Notes under the pieces: generated by a model | Told to the model about the DNA's origin: nothing | Seen by the model: only the letters and a program-made list of their open reading frames with translations | The model's database searches: none | NCBI GenBank assembly: GCA_002293145.1 | Contig: DBCO01000001.1 | Span: 30,051-40,475 of the forward strand | Source of the DNA: Akkermansiaceae bacterium UBA956 | GTDB taxonomy: Bacteria; Verrucomicrobiota; Verrucomicrobiia; Verrucomicrobiales; Akkermansiaceae | Reading direction: 5' to 3' | DNA length: 10,425 nucleotides | Made by a program: the position numbers and the translations under genes | Part shown: positions 1 to 6,600 of the stretch, piece by piece | How positions within the stretch are numbered: the first letter of the stretch is position 1 | How the letters are laid out: every line of letters starts with the position of its first letter

Positions 1-9
1 ATTCTGTTT

Positions 10-21
10 CAATTTGCCTCC
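10..21 (-). promoter_or_regulatory. Possible ribosome binding site and TTG start at the left edge
   Basis: On the minus strand GGAGG (17-21) is followed after 4 nt by TTG (10-12), and the frame continues to the window edge (TTG AAA CAG AAT). This could begin the next minus-strand gene after kbl. Only four codons are visible, and the other genes here lack such a site, so this is a weak call. I see nothing else in 22-131. Confidence 0.18.
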
Positions 22-131
22 ATCACGCGTGCTTTTGCAATGTTATGGAATCTAGGCCAGCTTTAAATTTTTGTAAGTATGACGATTGACCAATAGTTTC
101 AGTTACGCCCACGCCTGAGTGGCAATTGGCT

Positions 132-1334
132 TTAAATGACGCCAAGGTCTTTACCGGCTTTGACAAATGCATCAATCCCTTTGTCGAGTTGCTCACGAGT
201 ATGTGCGGCGCTGATTTGTGTGCGAATGCGTGCTTTTCCTTGGGGCACGACGGGAAAGAAGAAACCGATGGCGTAAACACCGTAGTCTAACAATTTTTCA
301 GAAAAACGTTGAGATAATGCGGCGTCACCGAGCATCACAGGAGTGATCGGGTGGTCTTTTCCTGCGATGGTAAATCCTGTTTGCTCCATGGCACTGCGGA
401 AGTATGCGCTATTCTCTTTCACGCGATCAGCCAGTTCGGTTGATTCTTCTAAGAGATCAAAAACGGCGAGGGATGCTGCAGCGATCACGGGTGCAACACT
501 GTTAGAAAATAAGTAAGGGCGTGAGCGCTGACGCAAAAGCTCGATGATTTCTTTTTTGCCAGAAGTGTATCCGCCCGATGCTCCGCCTAGGGCCTTGCCA
601 AGTGTGCCGGTGGTGATGTCGATTTTGCCAAAAAGTCCGCAATGCTCATGAGTGCCACGACCTTTTGTGCCCAAAAATCCCGTCGCATGGCAGTCATCAA
701 AATGCACAATCGCATTGTATTTTTCTGCTAAGGCATGCACCTCATCGAGTTGGGCAATGATGCCATCCATGGAAAATACGCCATCGGTAGTGATGAGCTT
801 GAACCGAGCACCAACGGCATCGGCTTGTTGCAGTTGTTTTTCCAGATCAAGCATGTCGTTATTTGCGTAACGATAGCGTTTGGCTTTGCAAAGACGAACA
901 CCATCGATGATCGATGCGTGATTGAGTGAGTCGGAAATTACGGCGTCTGCTTCCGTCAATAATACTTCAAACAATCCACCGTTGGCATCGAAGCAACTGG
1001 GATAGAGAATGGTATCTTCCGTTCCGAGGAAATGGGAGATCCGATCTTCGAGTTGCTTGTGCTGGCTCTGTGTTCCACAAATGAAGCGAACCGAGGCCAT
1101 GCCGAATCCCCAACGAGAGAGTGATTTTGTTGCAGCTTCGACTACTTTTGGATGATTAGCGAGGCCCAAATAGTTATTGGCACACATATTGATGACCTCG
1201 CTGCCATCATCCAATGTAATGCTGGCATTCTGTGAACTAGCGATCGAGCGCTCCGACTTGTAGAGCCCGTCTGCCTGAATCTGCGTGAGAATATCCTGAT
1301 AATGTCCGATTTGCTGTGCTGTTATCACGAGCAA
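132..1334 (-). CDS. kbl: 2-amino-3-ketobutyrate CoA ligase (glycine C-acetyltransferase)
   Basis: PLP-dependent alpha-oxoamine synthase that interconverts 2-amino-3-oxobutyrate plus CoA with glycine plus acetyl-CoA, the second step of threonine breakdown through threonine dehydrogenase; cytosolic. The 400 residues align along their whole length with E. coli Kbl as I remember it. Visible landmarks are NNYLGLANHP near residue 53, GFGMASVRFICGT near 76, the PLP-contacting D213 and H216 in FDDCHATG, and the Schiff-base lysine K247 in TGTLGKALGGASGGY. The C-terminus ends in the usual LGVI. The frame has no ATG near its start: a stop lies nine codons upstream of TTG (1332-1334), and GTG follows at 1326-1328. 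I slightly favour GTG, because a weak promoter would place transcription start close to it. No Shine-Dalgarno sequence is visible. The usual partner tdh is not in the window, though it could lie off the left edge. The other oxoamine synthases (BioF, HemA, SPT) are less likely given the near-identity to Kbl motifs. Confidence 0.96.
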   Translation of the reverse strand: MLVITAQQIGHYQDILTQIQADGLYKSERSIASSQNASITLDDGSEVINMCANNYLGLANHPKVVEAATKSLSRWGFGMASVRFICGTQSQHKQLEDRISHFLGTEDTILYPSCFDANGGLFEVLLTEADAVISDSLNHASIIDGVRLCKAKRYRYANNDMLDLEKQLQQADAVGARFKLITTDGVFSMDGIIAQLDEVHALAEKYNAIVHFDDCHATGFLGTKGRGTHEHCGLFGKIDITTGTLGKALGGASGGYTSGKKEIIELLRQRSRPYLFSNSVAPVIAAASLAVFDLLEESTELADRVKENSAYFRSAMEQTGFTIAGKDHPITPVMLGDAALSQRFSEKLLDYGVYAIGFFFPVVPQGKARIRTQISAAHTREQLDKGIDAFVKAGKDLGVI

Positions 1335-1362
1335 AGCTAGAAGAAAATGCCGAAAGAATCAA
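1334..1362 (-). promoter_or_regulatory. Weak candidate promoter for kbl
   Basis: On the minus strand TTGATT (1357-1362) and TAGCTT (1334-1339) are separated by 17 bp, and the GTG codon of kbl follows 5 bp later. The -35 matches consensus at four of six positions, the -10 at only three. If real, the transcript would be nearly leaderless. The match is weak enough to be chance. Confidence 0.2.
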
Positions 1363-1405
1363 AGAAAAAATGCTAATTCTTGCGCTTTTTGCTAGTACAA
1401 TCGGA

Positions 1406-2059
1406 TTACTCGATGGTCACAGGTGTGCCTACTTTTACCTTGCTAAAAACTTCGGGCATGGCCTTGTAGTAGCCACGAATGCAGCCGTGTGATGCCGGAT
1501 AGCGCGGCACAATGCCGGTGTGGTGTCCGATGCCATCCCAAGTGAAGCGCATCCAGTATTTCATAGGAGCGCCTGCGAAACGACCACCTTCTGGAACGGG
1601 GTCCACGCGGCTATCGGCATCGCGGCTCACCAAATCTCCTGATGCATCGTAGATTTTGCCATAGGTAGCTGATTTTTTATCGGCGATTTTTTCAAGCACC
1701 ATAAATCGACCACGTGGAGTGGGGTGAGATCTGCGACCGCTCGAAATCGGGTAATCAATAACTACGGTATCGCCATTCATCAGCTTACCGCGCTGCGTAT
1801 CAAGATTAAGAACGATGCGTGAATTGGAATCATCTGTCGCGGCGAAAAGCTCTTGGTTTTTATAAATGTTGTAGGTTTTTGGATAGGCGGGCTCGGCCGT
1901 GAAATGCTCGTAGGTCCCGGCTGGAAAAGGATTCACGAATTGTGCCTTTTCCGTGCCTTTTTTGGCTTCTTCTTCCTTTTTGGCATCATTGCCGCAGCTG
2001 GTAAGGGCAATCATTATTGCCATTATGGAGCTTATGGGGAATATAAGTTTTTTGCACAT
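1406..2059 (-). CDS. L,D-transpeptidase (YkuD-fold) lipoprotein
   Basis: A 217-residue exported enzyme predicted to form or exchange L,D cross-links in peptidoglycan, or to attach proteins to it, at the periplasmic face. I chose ATG at 2057-2059 because it gives a complete lipoprotein signal: MCKK, a hydrophobic run, and lipobox LTSC with the lipidated Cys at residue 22. The frame stays open upstream to a TTG at 2179, but that would bury the signal. After the Cys comes a charged, Lys/Glu-rich linker (GNDAKKEEEAKK) and then the YkuD domain from about residue 60 to the end. HPTPRGRF lies near 112-119. The catalytic motif HHTGIVPRYPASHGCIRGY has nucleophile C193, H191 in SHGC, R195, and the upstream histidines at 179-180. 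No Shine-Dalgarno sequence is seen. It lies 71 bp upstream of kbl on the same strand, so co-transcription is possible. The family has many paralogues and the exact substrate cannot be told. Confidence 0.93.
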   Translation of the reverse strand: MCKKLIFPISSIMAIMIALTSCGNDAKKEEEAKKGTEKAQFVNPFPAGTYEHFTAEPAYPKTYNIYKNQELFAATDDSNSRIVLNLDTQRGKLMNGDTVVIDYPISSGRRSHPTPRGRFMVLEKIADKKSATYGKIYDASGDLVSRDADSRVDPVPEGGRFAGAPMKYWMRFTWDGIGHHTGIVPRYPASHGCIRGYYKAMPEVFSKVKVGTPVTIE

Positions 2060-2090
2060 GCGGGCAGAACCGTTATCGGCAGAATGAGAG

Positions 2091-2104
2091 TTTTGCAAGC
2101 AAAA
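2091..2104. repeat. Short inverted repeat in the divergent control region
   Basis: TTTTGC-AA-GCAAAA is a perfect 6-bp inverted repeat, 32 bp upstream of the transpeptidase ATG and 69 bp upstream of the plus-strand promoter. A similar half-site, GTGCAAAA, follows at 2109-2116. It could be a repressor site, but the sequence is A/T-rich and may be chance. Confidence 0.2.
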
Positions 2105-2172
2105 GTTTGTGCAAAAAGTGTGGAAGATTTGCCTTACTACTGGGCGATTCGATGAAAAACTGCCGAAGCCAT

Positions 2173-2200
2173 TTGACAAAGTAAAGCGGAGCGTTAAGAT
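2173..2200 (+). promoter_or_regulatory. Sigma-70-type promoter for the 2223 membrane-protein gene
   Basis: A perfect -35 hexamer TTGACA (2173-2178) and a -10 TAAGAT (2195-2200, four of six) are separated by 16 bp. Predicted transcription start is near 2207, leaving about 16 nt of leader before ATG 2223. It is the best promoter match I found in the window and sits where the divergent gene arrangement needs one. Confidence 0.55.
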
Positions 2201-2222
2201 CAGTTCCGTAACTACATTATTT

Positions 2223-2606
2223 ATGGATCTTAATTTACTTAAAGTTGTGCACCTTGCTGGCGCGTTTGGCGTTTTTATGGCTCTCGGAGCTATTTATTTC
2301 GGCGCACAGGAGAGCTGTCGCAAATGTGCTTCGATGCTGCATGGCATCTCGCTGTTGCTTTTGTTTCTCGTGGGCTTCGCTTCGCTAGGCAAACCGCCGA
2401 TGGAGTTGCATTATTGGAAAATCAAGATTGTGTTGTGGCTTTTCCTCGGTGTCGCTCCTGTTTTGGCACGCAAAAAATACAATGCCGATTTCGGCATTGT
2501 TGGTTCTCACGTTGGTAGTAGGCGTATTGGCGGCCTATTTGGGCGTGATGAAGCCATTCTGAATATCGTGAGGAAAAATCCGCAAGAAATGGTTTGCAAA
2601 GTTTAA
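2223..2606 (+). CDS. Small multi-spanning membrane protein with an apparent frameshift
   Basis: I do not recognise the family. As read, ATG 2223 opens a 127-residue frame. Residues 1-83 look like a normal integral membrane protein, with hydrophobic segments near 4-27, 38-57 and 66-82. After ARKK (82-85) the hydrophobic pattern stops and the remaining ~42 residues are polar and unlike a membrane protein. The switch falls on a run of six A (2472-2477). Moving one base forward there opens a frame that starts TMPISALLVLTLVVGVL, continues as a fourth hydrophobic helix ending GVMKPF, and stops at TGA 2560-2562. The restored protein would have 112 residues and four helices. The cause is therefore a one-base insertion in a homopolymer (a real mutation or a sequencing error) or, less likely, +1 frameshifting. 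A good TTGACA promoter lies upstream. The start has no Shine-Dalgarno sequence. Function unknown. Confidence 0.6.
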   Translation: MDLNLLKVVHLAGAFGVFMALGAIYFGAQESCRKCASMLHGISLLLLFLVGFASLGKPPMELHYWKIKIVLWLFLGVAPVLARKKYNADFGIVGSHVGSRRIGGLFGRDEAILNIVRKNPQEMVCKV

Positions 2607-2621
2607 CTTTTACCGTAAAAA
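2594..2621 (+). promoter_or_regulatory. Candidate promoter with embedded palindrome upstream of the toxin-antitoxin operon
   Basis: TTGCAA (2594-2599) and TAAAAA (2616-2621) are 16 bp apart, 42 bp upstream of the toxin ATG. Overlapping the -35 and running into the spacer is a perfect odd palindrome, AAAGTT-T-AACTTT (2598-2610). Type II toxin-antitoxin operons are commonly repressed by the RHH antitoxin at such palindromes. Neither hexamer matches consensus better than four of six, so the promoter call is tentative; the palindrome itself is plain in the sequence. Confidence 0.33.
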
Positions 2622-2663
2622 ACTGCTCGCGAATTTTGATCGCTGCTTTTCACTTACCACATC

Positions 2664-2942
2664 ATGGACTTAGACCTTATAGACGTTCACTTCGATCTGC
2701 GAGAAATCAAGCCGCGCGAGTTGGAGGAGATTTTGGAAGATCCTTTCGGCGTGCGTTTTTTACCGGATATTGAGCGCGCGGACGGCGAATCTCGCTATTA
2801 CGCGCTGGGCCGCACGGTGGGTGGTCGTCAACTTTTTGTTTGTTTCTGGACCGATGGTAAGACCACGCGTGTCATTGCAGCTCGCGCAATGACGGAAAAC
2901 GAAACTCGCTACTATGAGCGCCGATACGCGGCCATTAAATGA
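2664..2942 (+). CDS. BrnT-like toxin (DUF497-type ribonuclease)
   Basis: A 92-residue protein resembling the BrnT/DUF497 family, whose studied members are RelE-like ribonucleases that block translation and are neutralised by an RHH antitoxin. Family features seen are EEILEDPFGVRFLPD (residues 21-35), SRYYALGRTVGGRQLFVCFW (43-62), and RVIAARAMTENETRYYERRY (69-88), which resembles the 'iRiIsAR.at..Er..Y' end of BrnT. The usual N-terminal block with a K..N..KHG motif is missing; here the N-terminus is short and acidic. That makes it a divergent member, and activity cannot be assumed. ATG 2664 is the only sensible start and gives the expected family length. Toxin-first gene order, with the RHH gene beginning 7 bp after its TGA, is the brnTA arrangement and supports the call. 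Confidence 0.78.
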   Translation: MDLDLIDVHFDLREIKPRELEEILEDPFGVRFLPDIERADGESRYYALGRTVGGRQLFVCFWTDGKTTRVIAARAMTENETRYYERRYAAIK

Positions 2943-2949
2943 TTTTCCT

Positions 2950-3237
2950 ATGAACTCGATATCCAATTGGTCACAAATTCCGGTGTTCGCCGATGAACAA
3001 GCTGAAGCGCAGTTTTGGGAGAATCACGAACTCGATGCTCGTTTGATGCAGGCATGTGTGCATGAACCCGACTCGCGTGAATCCACGACTATCACGCTTC
3101 GCTTCGACCCTCGTATGCTTTCACGCATCAAACGCGTGGCTCGCTCGCGCTACTTAAATTACCAGTCCATGATGAAACAGTGGCTTGCAGAGCGCTTGGA
3201 GGAAGAAATCCGTCGACAGGATTCCGTCAATCGCTGA
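2950..3237 (+). CDS. Ribbon-helix-helix (CopG/BrnA-like) antitoxin
   Basis: A 95-residue protein with the two-part plan of CopG-type antitoxins. The N-terminal stretch IPVFADEQAEAQFWENHE (residues 10-27) matches the P.F..E.EE..FW..H motif common in such antitoxins. The C-terminal RHH DNA-binding domain has strand TTITLRF (46-52), a first helix around 54-66, and a second helix from YLNYQSMMKQWLAERL. It should bind and inhibit the upstream BrnT-like toxin and repress the operon. I chose ATG 2950, eight bases past the toxin TGA. An in-frame ATG at 2914 would overlap the toxin gene and add 12 residues that do not fit the family. No Shine-Dalgarno sequence is present, so translation may be coupled to the toxin gene. 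Followed after 13 bp by the vanZ-like gene. Confidence 0.82.
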   Translation: MNSISNWSQIPVFADEQAEAQFWENHELDARLMQACVHEPDSRESTTITLRFDPRMLSRIKRVARSRYLNYQSMMKQWLAERLEEEIRRQDSVNR

Positions 3238-3250
3238 TTTTTGCAGACTC

Positions 3251-3646
3251 ATGAAGCTCCCCACAGCAGCGCGTTCACCTTGGTTATGGCTGACGGCCTA
3301 TTTACTTTGGTTTTCGACACTGTGGTATCTATCTTCTGGCCCTGTTCCCGTCAAAACTGGGGTGGAAATTCCTCATCTCGATAAAGTTGCGCACTTTGGC
3401 TATTTTTTTGGTGGTTCTGGTCTGCTCTCGGCATTTTTGTTTCGCAGACAAGCTAGCGAACCAGACTGGCTACGTATTTTCACCATCGTGATCTTACTGA
3501 TGACAGCCATTGGTTGTCTCGATGAGTTTCATCAATCTTGGGTGCCAATACGCACGGGCAATGACTCACAAGATCTCACCGCAGATATTCTTGGTAGCAT
3601 CGCGGGCTTTTACGTATTCAAGCGTTTGCATCGCTTACTAGCCTAA
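3251..3646 (+). CDS. VanZ-like family membrane protein
   Basis: A 131-residue integral membrane protein of the VanZ-like family. Four hydrophobic segments lie near residues 10-29, 48-66, 74-90 and 108-125. Diagnostic motifs are HLDKVAHFGYF (42-52) and GCLDEFHQSWVPIRTGNDSQD (88-108), followed by DILGSIAG in the last helix. The family is named for VanZ of the vancomycin-resistance transposon, which raises teicoplanin resistance, but most chromosomal members have no established role and antibiotic resistance should not be assumed here. ATG 3251 is chosen over an in-frame ATG at 3185, because 3185 lies inside the antitoxin gene and would add a polar, non-homologous extension. It is 13 bp downstream of the antitoxin stop, so probably transcribed with the toxin-antitoxin pair, and it converges on uvrA with 8 bp between stop codons. 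Confidence 0.88.
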   Translation: MKLPTAARSPWLWLTAYLLWFSTLWYLSSGPVPVKTGVEIPHLDKVAHFGYFFGGSGLLSAFLFRRQASEPDWLRIFTIVILLMTAIGCLDEFHQSWVPIRTGNDSQDLTADILGSIAGFYVFKRLHRLLA

Positions 3647-3654
3647 ACAGGCGA

Positions 3655-6600
3655 CTATTTCAGTAATTCAGCAAGAAACGGAGCAGTGCGCGAGGTTTGA
3701 GAGCGGGCAACGAGTTCAGGCGGGCCCTGAGCGACGATTTCCCCACCATCAGCACCGGCCTCGGGTCCGACATCGATGATCCAGTCTGCCTCGGCAGCAA
3801 CGGCCATGTGATGCTCGATGACGACAACCGTGTGCCCTTCATCGACCATGCGCTGAAGGACATCGATCAGGCGTCGAACGTCTTCGAGGTGCAGTCCTAC
3901 GGTGGGCTCCTCGATCAAATACAAATTGCCCTTGGCGTTTTTCAGGTTGGCCATACGTTTGCGCAGTGAGCGTCCGCGAGCGATTTCGCTGATGAGCTTG
4001 ATGCGCTGAGCTTCACCACCAGAAAGGGTTGGGGAGGCTTGACCAAGGGTAAGGTAGCCGAGCCCAGTTTCATTGAGCAGACGCAAGGGCTCAGCAAGGC
4101 GGCTGTGGGTTTCAAAAAAGCGTGCGGCTTCCTCGATGGGCATGGCCAGCACGTCGGCGATGGATTGGCCCTTGTAAGTGACTTCGAGGGTTGCACTGTT
4201 GTAGCGTTTCCCTTGGCATGTTTCACAGGGAATCCAGGCGGATGGGAGAAAATCCATTTCCAACTTTATGCGACCATTACCCTTGCATTCTTCGCAGCGA
4301 CCACCCTCGGTATTGAAGGAAAATCTAGTAGCTTCAAAGCCTCTTGCCCGGGCCTCCGGCAGCTGCGCGAATACCTTACGAATTTCGTCGAAGATGCCAA
4401 CATAGGTAGCTGGACAGGAGCGAGATGTTTTGCCGATTGGTGATTGATCAACTTCATAAACGGCATCGATTAGCTCCATGTTGAGCGCTTTCGTATAGCC
4501 TGTAGCAGTTTTTTTGTTAGGCTTGTCCTTTCTGGCCGCAGGCGCGAGGCAGCCGTGCATGAGAGAAGATTTTCCTGATCCAGAAACGCCAGTGAGGACT
4601 GTGAGGCAGCCTACGGGAATGGTGACCGAGACGTTTTTGAGATTGTTCACGGAGCAACCGCTGAGTGAGAGAAACGCTTGCTTTTTGTCAACGGGACGGC
4701 GTTTACCACGGCTTGGGTGAATGATTTTCATCGACATCGCGCGCAAGGTGGGCGAGTGCACGATGCTCTTTGCGGAGTGTTTTTTCCCCAGTCGTGGCGG
4801 TTTACCTTCATAGACGATTTGTCCACCGAGCCGGCCTGCGGCAGGACCGAGATCGATCAACCAATCGGCGCGGGCGATGGTGTCCTCATCATGCTCGACG
4901 ATCACTAACGAATTTCCGCGATCGCGTAACGACACGAGTGTATCAATCAATGCTGCATTGTCGCGCGGATGCAAGCCGATGGTAGGTTCATCTAACACGT
5001 AAAGAACACCGCGCAAGTTCGAGCCAAGTTGTGCAGCAAGCCGAATGCGCTGACTTTCGCCGCCTGAGAGAGTGCGTGCAGAGCGGCTGAGTTGTAGGTA
5101 GCCAAGGCCGACTTTGCTCAGGAATTGCAGGCGTTGATGAATCTCAGGGATGATGTCGCGTGCAATCATTTGCTGCCTTTTTTCGGTGAATTTCAATGCT
5201 GAAAAATGCTCTGCGGCCTCTTGAATCGAGCGTTGTGCGATGGCCTCAATTGCGACATCGGCGACTTGCACTTGACGCGAGTGCAAATGCAGCCGGGCTC
5301 CTTCACAGGTTGGGCAACTCACCAAATCCTCGGAATCCATCCGCTCTAACGAACGCTCTTCATCGACCTCAGCAGCGAGTAGTGAATCAAAGCGGGAGAG
5401 GTCTAACGAATGTCGTTTGCGTGGCACCAAACCGTAGCCTCGGCAGTCGGTGCACCAACCATGAGGTGAGTTGAATGAAAAATGTCGGGGATCGAGATCT
5501 TCGTAGGATGTGCCACACGTTGCGCACGATTGCGAAGAGGAGAGAATATGAAATTTTTTCTCAGATGTTAGAATGCGCACCGAGCCTTTGCCGACTTTGA
5601 GCGACTCTTCGAGCTTGGCGGCGATGGGATCTTTGGTCGACAAAAACTCGATGATCATCACATCGACATCGTGCTCTTTGAAGCGTTCCAGTCGCTGGAA
5701 GTTTTCAGCTGGGATCAAGTGCTTATCAGCAAGCATCATGGTGTAGCCATGCTTGAGTGCCCACTCGGCAACCTCATTGTGATAGCCCTTTCGACCGCGA
5801 ATGAGTGGCGCAAAAAGTTTCACCGGGCCCTTGCTGAGTGCGCTGCGAATGCTCTGCTCCATCGAGCTGATCGATTGTTTTTCGACAGGTTTTTCGCAGC
5901 AGTATCGTGTCCCGAGTTTTGCATAGAGGAGACGGATGAAATTCCAGACCTCGGTGATGGTGGCGACGGTGGATTTTCCGCCGCCTTGTGAAATACGTTG
6001 CTCAATGGCAACCGTGGGCGGCAGTCCGCTGAGGTGATCGATCTCCGGTTTCTCTAACTGATCCGCGAATTGCCGTGCATAGGCAGACATGGAATCGAGG
6101 AAACGGCGTTGCCCCTCGGCGAAGAGAATGTCGAAGGCGAGAGTGGATTTTCCTGAGCCGCTGAGCCCTGAGATGACGACAAATTGATCGCGCGGAATGT
6201 TAAGCGAGATATTCTTAAGATTGTGGTGTCGAGCCCCGCGCAGAGAAATTTCGTTAGCTAAAATTGCTGGTTTGGTTGCGCGAGGAGCACTTGTGGTAGC
6301 GGCGCAACGCAGCCCAAGTTTGCTGCGCAAATAGAGAGCTGTTTCCGAGTTTGTGGCGGCGATTTCTTCTGGAGTGCCAGCGCCGACGATGCGCCCGCCA
6401 TCAGCACCAGCAGCTGGTCCGAGATCAATTAACCAATCAGCTGCGGCCATGACGTCGAGTTGGTGCTCGATGACGAGCAGGCTGTTACCCGCCTTGACGA
6501 GTTGCTGGAAGACATCGAGCAAGGTGGCAATGTCTGAGAAATGCAGTCCTGTCGTTGGCTCATCAAGGATCAACAATTTGTTTTGATGAGCCTTGGGATC

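Noticed and set aside
104..121. CCAC/GTGG hairpin downstream of kbl as its terminator
   Set aside because: Four pairs with a 6-nt loop and no following T run on the minus strand.
23..280. 85-residue minus-strand frame at the left end
   Set aside because: More than half overlaps kbl in another frame, and it has no domain or initiation signal.
2060..2179. N-terminal extension of the transpeptidase to TTG 2179
   Set aside because: It would place 40 polar residues before a clear lipoprotein signal and LTSC lipobox, and it overlaps the plus-strand promoter region.
2914..2949. Upstream ATG 2914 as antitoxin start
   Set aside because: Adds 12 residues read from the end of the toxin gene that do not fit the conserved N-terminus of this antitoxin type.
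3251..3646. VanZ-like protein as an antibiotic-resistance gene
   Set aside because: Chromosomal VanZ-like proteins are widespread and mostly uncharacterised, and no van genes are nearby.
3641..3652. GCCT-AAAC-AGGC hairpin between vanZ and uvrA as a bidirectional terminator
   Set aside because: Only a 4-bp stem, overlapping the vanZ stop codon, with no T run on either side.
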